Positions 25,594 through 31,996 of a DNA stretch of 47,440 bases are shown here, piece after piece; within the stretch, counting starts at the first letter, position 1; every line of letters starts with the position of its first letter. This DNA is from an uncultured Lachnospiraceae bacterium (GTDB lineage Bacteria; Bacillota; Clostridia; Lachnospirales; Lachnospiraceae). The stretch covers positions 1 through 47,440 of the forward strand of contig CAJUQB010000034.1 in assembly GCA_910588285.1 (NCBI GenBank), in the 5' to 3' direction. The translations under genes and the position numbers were made by a program. Below the pieces are notes generated by a model, which was not told the DNA's origin, made no database searches, and was given only the letters and a program-made list of their open reading frames with translations.

Positions 25594-25622
25594 TTGACTT
25601 TTTTCTCCGCAAATAGTAGTAT
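25594..25622 (+). promoter_or_regulatory. Possible trhA promoter
   Basis: TTGACT (25594-25599), 17-bp spacer, TAGTAT (25617-25622), in an AT-rich stretch about 90 nt before the hemolysin III-type gene. Confidence 0.5.
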
Positions 25623-25708
25623 TTGTATATGCTATATATGGTTTTCGTTACTATGTGTTGTATTTTTTTTGAAATATTGCATATCATATACATAAAGGAG
25701 ATGTTTCT

Positions 25709-26374
25709 ATGAAGTTTAAATTAAAAGATCCCGGAAGCTCGATCACTCATTTTATCGGTATGCTGATGGCATTATTTGCAGCAATGCCTCTCCTGATACG
25801 TGCTTCCACCAACCCGGACCGGGTACATGTGATTTCTCTTGCTGTATTTATCATCAGCATGATTCTGCTCTATGGCGCAAGCGCCACCTACCACGCGCTG
25901 AATCTCTCAGCGCGGACGAACCGCATTCTGCGCAAGGTGGATCACATGATGATTTTTGTGCTGATTGCAGGCAGCTATACGCCGGTATGCACAGTTGTTC
26001 TGGGCGGAAGGGTCGGCTACACCCTGCTTGCCCTTGTGTGGGGGATTGCCCTTGCCGGAATTCTGGTCAAGGCATTCTGGATTACCTGCCCCAAATGGTT
26101 TTCTTCCCTGCTGTATATTGCCATGGGCTGGATCTGTGTCCTTGCCTTTACCCAGATCATCAACTCCCTGTCTCCTCAGGCCTTTGGATGGCTGCTGGCC
26201 GGAGGTATCATCTATACGGTTGGAGGTATTATTTATGCGTTAAAGCTGCCGATTTTTAACCGGAAGCATAAGAGCTTTGGCTCCCATGAAATATTCCATC
26301 TGTTTGTGATGGGCGGCAGTATCTGCCATTTTATCATGATGTATGTGTTTGTAGCGCGGATGCCATTATACTAG
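25709..26374 (+). CDS. trhA: Hemolysin III family membrane protein (TrhA/PAQR)
   Basis: 221 aa with seven predicted membrane helices. Family motifs: ITHFIGM near the start, LYGASATYHALN, KVDHMMIFVLIAGSYTP and SHEIFHLFVMGGSICHF, with conserved Ser, Asp and His residues that in PAQR proteins bind zinc. Bacterial members have been linked to membrane fluidity/energy homeostasis; cytolysis is not implied. AAAGGAG lies before the ATG. Single gene, transcribed toward the 520-aa gene. Confidence 0.93.
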   Translation: MKFKLKDPGSSITHFIGMLMALFAAMPLLIRASTNPDRVHVISLAVFIISMILLYGASATYHALNLSARTNRILRKVDHMMIFVLIAGSYTPVCTVVLGGRVGYTLLALVWGIALAGILVKAFWITCPKWFSSLLYIAMGWICVLAFTQIINSLSPQAFGWLLAGGIIYTVGGIIYALKLPIFNRKHKSFGSHEIFHLFVMGGSICHFIMMYVFVARMPLY

Positions 26375-26410
26375 TATAGTGGCATCCCCCGCTTCTCTCA
26401 TCAGAAAAAT

Positions 26411-26472
26411 ATTTTATCTTTTCATTTATCTCCTCCCCGATTTGATATGTCTCCATTTCTTCCGGCAGATAG
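26411..26472 (-). pseudogene. Fragment of a TetR-type regulator C-terminus
   Basis: The minus strand reads HYLPEEMETYQIGEEINEK, nearly the same as NYLPEERETYQIGEEINEK of the TetR protein encoded at 30656-31174. The DNA match covers about 62 bp with scattered, mostly silent differences. No start or helix-turn-helix is present. It is a relic of a related regulator gene, diverged rather than freshly copied. Confidence 0.75.
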
Positions 26473-26534
26473 TGGCGGCTCACCCTTCAATAAAAGGAAT
26501 CGCACCAAAACGTCCCTGGAGATATCCTAGCAAG

Positions 26535-26561
26535 GGGCGACAGCAAGAAATGCTGCCGCCC
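26535..26561. terminator. Hairpin between convergent trhA and 520-aa gene
   Basis: An 11-bp stem with one mismatch (GGGCGACAGCA with TGCTGCCGCCC), loop AGAAA, followed by CTTTCA on the plus strand. Placement between convergent genes fits a terminator although the T-run is weak. Confidence 0.55.
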
Positions 26562-26574
26562 TTTCACAGACTGT

Positions 26575-28137
26575 TTATAAAACCTTCCTGAATTGATATT
26601 GATACATATCGGAATACATATTGCCAAAGGACTGTGGTGTCAGCAGGCGGTCCAATGCGCCCATATCCACCGCAAAACCGCTGTCCACCACAGTAAATGA
26701 CCCATTGTCAAACCGAAGCTGTGCGGTAAAATCCGGAATCCCCAAGTCCCCGCTTATCCTGATATTCCCTATGATATCAGACAGTGCATCCTTGATCCGT
26801 TCAATCTTTGCATTGTCCTTCGTCCTGTTGATCAGATTAGCCGCCTTCTCCGGCAGCCCTCCGATCTTCCCATCAGGTGTCAGAAACAGCTTCTCCAGGG
26901 AGATATCCTCCCCGGTGACCCCCTTCAGGTAGCGCCGCACCTCCTGCACATCCGCGGCATACTGGTATGTATTTGAGGGCAGATTCCCCACACTGTCCGC
27001 AATCCCTATGTAATACTGGTACATCCGGTCACTGTATTTTTTATCGATGAGTCTCTGTACCTGTTCCCGGACAGCCCCATCCGCTATCCCGTCCACAATC
27101 ACATCCCCATTGCTCCCAATCCGTACCCGCATCCCCTCTATGTCCTCGCGGGAAATATCCATACCCTCCAGTTCCTTTACAAACTCATCCGAAAAGCTGT
27201 TTTTCAGCTCTGCCTTCTGCTGCGCCCTTTCCACATCCTTCAGATTGGCATAAATCTTCACATACGCCAGCTCTGCATCGCTTAAGTCCTTCCCCTCTGC
27301 CAAATCCTCCAGCAGCTCCTCCACACTGCGCCCGCCCTTATACTTCTTATCTTCCGGCAGGCTGTCAAACTGCTTCTGGTGAAGCTGCTCCAGCTCCTTG
27401 TTATAATTCTGCTCCGTCTCCTGCAGAACTGCATTATAGTGATCAAGATACTCCCGCCAATTTTCATCTCTCCGGCTGTAGGCGCTGTGCAGCGCCCCGA
27501 ATGCCTCCCTTATGGCATCGGTCTTTTCATGCTCCTTATTTTCGGAAACATGGAAGCTGATCTTATAATAGCTGTCCGGAGAAACCTCCTCTCCGTTTTC
27601 ATTTTCTACCTTAATGCAGTATTTGTTGGTCTTTGTATCCCAATTGGGGATGCTCAAAGTTTTCCGTCCCTCCCCGTCCCACTCTGCCTTCCCCACCTGA
27701 TTGCCGTATTCGTCGTACAGGGTAAGGCTGTAATCGCAGCCCTCCGGCATATCAATACGAACCTCCACACCAAAGTAATTCTGCACCGTCCGGTTATAGG
27801 GTATGGAAAAATTATAAAAATCCACATCCTTTTTATCACTGAGGCTCCCTTTCAGACTGCTGGTCTCATCCTTAATCAGAAATCCAAGATCCAGAAATGC
27901 GCTGCCCTTGTCCCTGTCAGAGGCCTCATAGGTGGTATGCTGCCTGCGGTATGTATTGTTGCTGCTAAGGGTGCAGGTGTCCTCCCGCAGCACCATGTTC
28001 CTGTGCATCTTTCCTTCAAAAAATGCCTCTGTTTCCTTTCTTGTCATGAAAAATATTGGCTTGTTTCTGAAAGCCGCTCCCCATGCAGAACCCTGTTCGC
28101 CTACGCTGCCTATTCCCATTTCCGAAAATCCCTCCAT
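26575..28137 (-). CDS. Unrecognised 520-aa protein with PPC-like region
   Basis: I do not recognise a definite family. No signal peptide or membrane helix is visible. Residues about 85-200 look like a beta-sandwich of the bacterial pre-peptidase C-terminal (PPC) type (DVDFYNFSIP..., YSLTLYDEYGNQVG, KYCIKVENENGE). Residues 205-330 are highly charged and helical, probably coiled coil (EQNYNKELEQLHQK, SVEELLEDLAEGKDLSDAEL). The C-terminal part has VRIGSNGDVIVDG and ends DMYQYQFRKVL. A start at the second Met (28119) is possible because GGAGGG lies between the two. Monocistronic. It could be a secreted-by-other-means or cytoplasmic structural protein; no function is claimed. Confidence 0.75.
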   Translation of the reverse strand: MEGFSEMGIGSVGEQGSAWGAAFRNKPIFFMTRKETEAFFEGKMHRNMVLREDTCTLSSNNTYRRQHTTYEASDRDKGSAFLDLGFLIKDETSSLKGSLSDKKDVDFYNFSIPYNRTVQNYFGVEVRIDMPEGCDYSLTLYDEYGNQVGKAEWDGEGRKTLSIPNWDTKTNKYCIKVENENGEEVSPDSYYKISFHVSENKEHEKTDAIREAFGALHSAYSRRDENWREYLDHYNAVLQETEQNYNKELEQLHQKQFDSLPEDKKYKGGRSVEELLEDLAEGKDLSDAELAYVKIYANLKDVERAQQKAELKNSFSDEFVKELEGMDISREDIEGMRVRIGSNGDVIVDGIADGAVREQVQRLIDKKYSDRMYQYYIGIADSVGNLPSNTYQYAADVQEVRRYLKGVTGEDISLEKLFLTPDGKIGGLPEKAANLINRTKDNAKIERIKDALSDIIGNIRISGDLGIPDFTAQLRFDNGSFTVVDSGFAVDMGALDRLLTPQSFGNMYSDMYQYQFRKVL

Positions 28138-28182
28138 TTATTTCCAAATCAATTTTATTCTCTAAATTTTATCGGCAGGCAG

Positions 28183-28217
28183 GCCCTGTTTTCAAATCCG
28201 TACTGCACAAACAGGGC
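28183..28217. other. Hairpin between ABC permease and 520-aa gene
   Basis: A perfect 9-bp stem GCCCTGTTT with AAACAGGGC and a 17-base loop. No T-run follows on either strand, so it is not a convincing terminator; it may stabilise the 3' end of the ABC mRNA. Confidence 0.4.
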
Positions 28218-28268
28218 TATTTGTGACATGAAATTTTTAATCAATGGGACACACACCCAGAGGCTATT

Positions 28269-28910
28269 TTAGCTGAATTCTTTATTTTGATATATTTTTA
28301 CGGAAACAAAGTATGAGCCGACAAATATCATCCATGCAGCGATCGCAGACACTGCCCCTACCAGGGGATGCTTCATGTTCATTTCCCCAGTCAATGGCGC
28401 TAAAATGGCAGACAATAAGTCCATGAGTCCTACCGCTGCAATCGCCGAAAAAATCATAATCATTTCACTTTTCTCTGTTCCTATTTTCAGCATAAGCGGA
28501 TACATAATTCCTGCCGTAGCTGCCGAAAGCGTTATGCCAAACTCATAGCCATAAAAGATAGATCGCACATTTGAAAAGCCGCCTGTCGCACAGGCGTAAA
28601 CAGCCGTAATGCTCCCCATTGCGATCCCAAGCAAAATCAGTATTGCAAATGAAATGTATTTTGCTTTCACAACATCACTGTATTTTACAGGCAGGGTGAG
28701 TTCGAACTTGTTCCATTTTGATTCCACATCAGCACGAAGCGAAGTACCCACATTTACAATAAAGATAAATAATTGCATAGCGATAATCATTTGAAGAAAG
28801 GCATCGTATTTCACAAAGAAGGATACGGCTGCCAAAAACAATGCAATCATAAAAGATATTTTTATATTGCTTTCCATGGAATAAAAATTATTGCGGATTA
28901 ACCCTTTCAT
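28269..28910 (-). CDS. ABC-2 type permease (small)
   Basis: 213 aa, about six membrane segments, starting MKGLIRNNFYSMESNIKISF. Its ATG overlaps the ATPase stop by 4 nt. The family is the permease of YtrA-regulated or BcrA-like exporters in Firmicutes. It is clearly more AT-rich than the genes left of 26 kb, as are its two operon partners, hinting at a separate origin. Confidence 0.85.
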   Translation of the reverse strand: MKGLIRNNFYSMESNIKISFMIALFLAAVSFFVKYDAFLQMIIAMQLFIFIVNVGTSLRADVESKWNKFELTLPVKYSDVVKAKYISFAILILLGIAMGSITAVYACATGGFSNVRSIFYGYEFGITLSAATAGIMYPLMLKIGTEKSEMIMIFSAIAAVGLMDLLSAILAPLTGEMNMKHPLVGAVSAIAAWMIFVGSYFVSVKIYQNKEFS

Positions 28911-29767
28911 TCGTGTTCTCCTTTCACATAGAGCAGCATAATCTCATCGATTGTAGCAGGGATAACCATTGCTTTTGGATATTTCTTTGCTGCCTTTTCT
29001 CTGTGCGCAACCAATATCTGCCACTCATAATCCTGCCTGCGATATGCTACCATATCATTTTTATCAATTTCCTCAAACTGGGCTGCCCCGCACTTCATAA
29101 TTCCATAGTGTTCCAGTAATTCGTCCTTTGGCTTGCAAAAGATAATTCTTCCTGCGTGGATAAAGACAATGTAGTCAGCAACCTTTTCTAAATCACTTGT
29201 GATATGGGAGGATATCAAAATGGAATGTTCCTCGTCCTGTACAAATTCCAAAAGCATGTCTAAAATATCATCTCGTACAATCGGGTCAAGACCGCTGGTT
29301 ACCTCATCCAAAATCAGCAGCTGGGGACGATGTGCAAATGCCACTGCCATAGAAAGCTTCGCTTTCATTCCTTTTGAAAAAGCTTTTATCTTTTTTTCAG
29401 CCGGAATGTTCAACCGGCTTAACAGGTTCATAAAATAAGACTGATCCCATATGGAATAAATTTCGCCCACTATCTTGCTTAGCCTAATGGGTGTTAACTC
29501 TTCTGAAAAACTAAATCTATCAAATACAACGCCGACCTTTCCCTTTGTGGCTCGGTCAAGCTTGTCTAAATCCTGACCTAAAATCGTGATTTTACCGCTA
29601 TCCCTTTTGATCAGACCTAACATCGCATTGACTGTTGTCGTTTTTCCCGCACCATTTTCGCCAATCAGCCCCACAATACTCCCAGACGGTATGCTGAATG
29701 AAATATGATCCAATGTAAAATGATTGTATTTCTTTGTCAATCCTGTAATCGTTAATGCTGCATTCAT
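28907..29767 (-). CDS. ABC transporter ATPase
   Basis: 286 aa. Walker A GENGAGKTT, signature FSKGMKAKLSMA, Walker B LLILDEVTSGLDP (with Val after Glu) and H-loop ISSHIT. The C-terminal ~70 residues are a family-specific tail. It is coupled by 4-nt overlaps to the GntR gene before it and the permease after it. An efflux or peptide-resistance role is likely by analogy with Ytr systems. Confidence 0.93.
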   Translation of the reverse strand: MNAALTITGLTKKYNHFTLDHISFSIPSGSIVGLIGENGAGKTTTVNAMLGLIKRDSGKITILGQDLDKLDRATKGKVGVVFDRFSFSEELTPIRLSKIVGEIYSIWDQSYFMNLLSRLNIPAEKKIKAFSKGMKAKLSMAVAFAHRPQLLILDEVTSGLDPIVRDDILDMLLEFVQDEEHSILISSHITSDLEKVADYIVFIHAGRIIFCKPKDELLEHYGIMKCGAAQFEEIDKNDMVAYRRQDYEWQILVAHREKAAKKYPKAMVIPATIDEIMLLYVKGEHE

Positions 29768-30144
29768 TCGTAATCCTCCTCATACAACAGCGATAAAAGT
29801 CCAATTAGCTTATCTAATTTTATCCCATTTGACCGGGCAATCCCGATTGCTTCAGTGAAATGCTCTTCCATCTTTTTTTGCTGTTCCTCCAAATAGAAAT
29901 CTTGATTTTGTGCTGATACAAAACAGCCTTTTCCGGCAGTCGTTTCAATAAATCCATCTTCTTGTAATTTATCGTATGCTTTCTGCACGGTTAACACGCT
30001 GATATGAAGTGATTTCGCCATTGAACGAATAGATGGAATCGCTTCGCCCGCCTGCAGTTCGCCACGCATAATCAATGCTTTTATTTGGTCTGATATTTGT
30101 TCATATATTGGTTTACTTGCATGGTTATTAATAAATAATTCCAA
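29764..30144 (-). CDS. GntR-family regulator (YtrA type)
   Basis: 126 aa, the short YtrA subgroup: winged helix (PIYEQISDQIKALIMRGELQAG, SIRSMAKSLHISVLTVQKAY) plus a short dimerisation tail (FYLEEQQKKMEEHF). The start is TTG at 30144 after GGGGGA. Such regulators repress their own ABC operon. A perfect 8-bp dyad overlaps the promoter's -10. Confidence 0.92.
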   Translation of the reverse strand: MELFINNHASKPIYEQISDQIKALIMRGELQAGEAIPSIRSMAKSLHISVLTVQKAYDKLQEDGFIETTAGKGCFVSAQNQDFYLEEQQKKMEEHFTEAIGIARSNGIKLDKLIGLLSLLYEEDYE

Positions 30145-30172
30145 CTTTTATCCCCCTGCTCTATACTGTATC

Positions 30173-30215
30173 ACTTATACAAGTACAGTATAAGTCACTT
30201 TGAGACAGAAGTCAA
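30173..30215 (-). promoter_or_regulatory. Promoter and operator of the YtrA-type operon
   Basis: Minus strand TTGACT (30210-30215), 17-bp spacer, TATACT (30187-30192). The dyad ACTTATAC (30173-30180) with GTATAAGT (30188-30195) covers the -10 and start region, an ideal repressor site. Confidence 0.8.
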
Positions 30216-30261
30216 GAAAAAAAGAACCATCCCGGAGGTTCTGTTGGCTGCAGCCTCCGGG
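30216..30261 (-). terminator. Terminator with competing hairpin after the flavodoxin pseudogene
   Basis: AGAACC (30223-30228 on the plus strand) pairs with GGTTCT (30237-30242), followed on the minus strand by a run of seven T (30216-30222). An alternative 8-bp stem CCCGGAGG (30231-30238) with CCTCCGGG (30254-30261) uses some of the same bases and would exclude the terminator stem, as in attenuators. It directly abuts the next operon's -35. Confidence 0.65.
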
Positions 30262-30288
30262 ATATAACCGGAAGGCTCCAAAAATGCC

Positions 30289-30659
30289 TCACATCTTTTC
30301 CCGTAAACGTGGTTTTGGAAATGTGTTTGTTTCTTCCATAGCCGTTCCCAGCAGTCGGTCAAATAAGTTTTTGACCGACGCCGGAACATTTGCCCAATAG
30401 ACAGGGGCGGCAAGGATAACAAGCTGACTCTTATGTAATAGCGGGGCGATTTCCTGTATATCATCTTTCTGAATACAAATATGTGTATCCATGCAAGCCC
30501 GGCAACCGTTGTAGAAAGAAAGTTTCTTTTCATACAGAGTGATTTTTGTTACAGCATAACCCGCCTGTTCCGCTTTATGAACTGCGAAATTCAGCATGGC
30601 TGCTGTCGTCCCATTTGTATGAGGACTGCCTAAAATGGCAAGCGCATTTTTTCACTCAT
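30289..30659 (-). pseudogene. Flavodoxin-family protein, frameshifted and shortened
   Basis: The minus strand encodes LAILGSPHTNGTTAAML, the FMN phosphate-binding loop of NADPH-dependent flavin reductase-like flavodoxins, continuing through NGCRACMDTHICIQKDD and APVYWANVPASVKNLFDR. The natural ATG at 30659 overlaps the TetR stop (ATGA), but after MSEK a run of six A puts the rest out of frame; seven would restore it. The frame then stops after PKPRLREKM, near 115 residues in all, shorter than usual for the family. Either a pseudogene, a slippage-controlled gene or a sequencing error in the A-run. Confidence 0.7.
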
Positions 30660-31174
30660 AAACCTTTCTCCTTAATCGCAATCGAATGATAAACAAGGGA
30701 AAAACCATATTCCAAAAACTTTATTTTAGATAATCCCATTGACTTTTTAATTTTTATCTTTTCATTTATTTCTTCCCCAATTTGATAAGTTTCCCTTTCT
30801 TCCGGCAGATAGTTTTTGCTTTCAAAATCAATGTTGATTTTATCCAATACCATTTTGAAATAAAAAGGAAATTCCTCCTGATACTGTACCAGCCCGCGGC
30901 AGATAAAGTCATATCTTGCTTTTGTGGTTTTATGCTGTATCAGAGCAGAAGATATATAGTCATAAAGTTTTTTCATACTGTTCAATACCAAAATGCCGAC
31001 TATCTCCTCTTTATTTTCAAAATATACATATAATGTTGCCTTGCTGTATCCGGCGGCTTTCGCTATATCGTCCATAGAAGTCGCGGCAATTCCCCTTTCC
31101 ATAAATAAAGCAGATGCCGCAGACACTATATTTTCCCGGTGTACACTTCTAGGCTCTTTCTTTCTTCGTCCCAT
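30656..31174 (-). CDS. TetR/AcrR-family regulator
   Basis: 172 aa. N-terminal helix-turn-helix (about residues 12-58): ENIVSAASALFMERGIAATSMDDIAKAAGYSKATLYVYF matches the TetR signature in order (only key stretch: SMDDIAKAAGYSKATLYVYF). The C-terminal ligand domain is short but plausible. GGAGG lies 5 nt before the ATG. It runs into the frameshifted flavodoxin gene with a 4-nt overlap, a common TetR-target pair. A related C-terminal fragment lies at 26411-26472. Confidence 0.9.
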   Translation of the reverse strand: MGRRKKEPRSVHRENIVSAASALFMERGIAATSMDDIAKAAGYSKATLYVYFENKEEIVGILVLNSMKKLYDYISSALIQHKTTKARYDFICRGLVQYQEEFPFYFKMVLDKINIDFESKNYLPEERETYQIGEEINEKIKIKKSMGLSKIKFLEYGFSLVYHSIAIKEKGL

Positions 31175-31189
31175 ACGTTCCTCCTTAAA

Positions 31190-31214
31190 ATAATTAAACT
31201 TACAGTTTAATTAT
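31190..31214. promoter_or_regulatory. TetR operator
   Basis: A perfect 11-bp inverted repeat, ATAATTAAACT-tac-AGTTTAATTAT, 15 nt upstream of the TetR start. Its size and symmetry fit autoregulation by the TetR protein. Confidence 0.75.
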
Positions 31215-31229
31215 ATAGAGAGTATTTCT

Positions 31230-31694
31230 TCTTATCAATGAGATTTAGAGATAAATGTATTATGGCAACTTGTAAATCCCTATCTGTATCGGAAATTTTA
31301 TCATTTTATTTGGCATTTCTGAAACTTCCCCGTATTAAGAAACACGGAAATCTTTTTGAAGAATTGTTCTCAAAACTCCGTCAAAAACGCCTTGTGTGGT
31401 GTTGTAGGTAGTGAGAGGACTTTCAAGAGGGTTTGGGATTCGTCTCGCCTGCCGGCTCGGTCGGCGTTAAACGGTCGCCACTAGCGACCAACGCCCCAAC
31501 GAGCAATATCTGTCCGGCAAGCCATAGCGCAGACGGGCAGATTTACGGAAAAGTATACCAGTTTCCTATGCTTGCTCCGAAACTTATCAAATACGGAAAG
31601 GAAGGGAAAAGAATGGATTGGGAACTGGAAATCAAGGACAGCGGCTATCTGCCGGAAAAAGGGAAGCCGAAATAGGAAACCGTCAAACCGCCCA
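31230..31694. other. Degenerate spacer and mobile-element remnant
   Basis: About 460 bases without a convincing gene. From about 31420 the composition changes to GC-rich. Short open stretches such as MDWELEIKDSGYLPEKGKPK (31614-31675), preceded by GGAAAGGAAGGG, look protein-like but are too short to name. The stretch leads directly into the promoter of the serine recombinase fragment, so it is probably the left part of the same element. Confidence 0.4.
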
Positions 31695-31723
31695 ATGACA
31701 AACCGGGATAAATGCGCTATAAT
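31695..31723 (+). promoter_or_regulatory. Promoter of the recombinase fragment
   Basis: ATGACA (31695-31700), 17-bp spacer, TATAAT (31718-31723). Intact in sequence; it would now transcribe toward the end of the BREX operon. Confidence 0.6.
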
Positions 31724-31774
31724 AGGGTTAGCACATACTGTTTTTCGGGCGTTCATTACAGGAGGAATGAACAT

Positions 31775-31897
31775 ATGACAGCAAATACATATAAACCCGG
31801 ACAGATAACAGCATTATACGCCCGTCTTTCGCAGGAGGATACGTTAGAGGGCGACAGCAACAGCATTGTGAACCAAGATGCCATTTGTCAAGGATAG
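31775..31897 (+). pseudogene. Large serine recombinase, N-terminal fragment
   Basis: Forty codons starting at ATG 31775 with GGAGG upstream. ITALYARLSQEDTLEGDSN is the resolvase N-terminus of large serine recombinases of Tn4451/Tn1549-like clostridial elements; the catalytic Ser is expected in ARLSQED. Similarity ends around SIVNQ (near 31875), then a stop. More than 90 percent of the usual 500-plus residues is missing. The break lies beside the BREX operon terminator. Confidence 0.85.
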
Positions 31898-31913
31898 TTT
31901 CTCCGAAAATATT

Positions 31914-31949
31914 AAAGAGCCACTGTTCACATCTGATCAGCGACTCTTT
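31914..31949 (-). terminator. Terminator of the BREX operon
   Basis: In the minus-strand RNA a 12-bp stem (AAAGAGUCGCUG with CAGUGGCUCUUU, two G-U pairs) is followed by AAUAUUUUC. It lies 47 nt past the brxL stop. On the plus strand the stem has two mismatches but is followed by TTTTCTTTCT, so it may also stop transcription from the recombinase promoter. Confidence 0.75.
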
Positions 31950-31996
31950 TCTTTCTGGCATTGTGTTTAAGGAAATTATTCCTTGTTATTAACCGA

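Noticed and set aside
28183..28217. Hairpin after the small ABC permease as terminator
   Set aside because: Stem is perfect, but no T-run follows on either strand. Listed only as a hairpin.
31433..31675. An 80-aa frame starting at 31433 on the plus strand
   Set aside because: No ribosome site at its start and the first half is not protein-like. Only the last ~20 codons resemble coding sequence, so it is treated as element debris.
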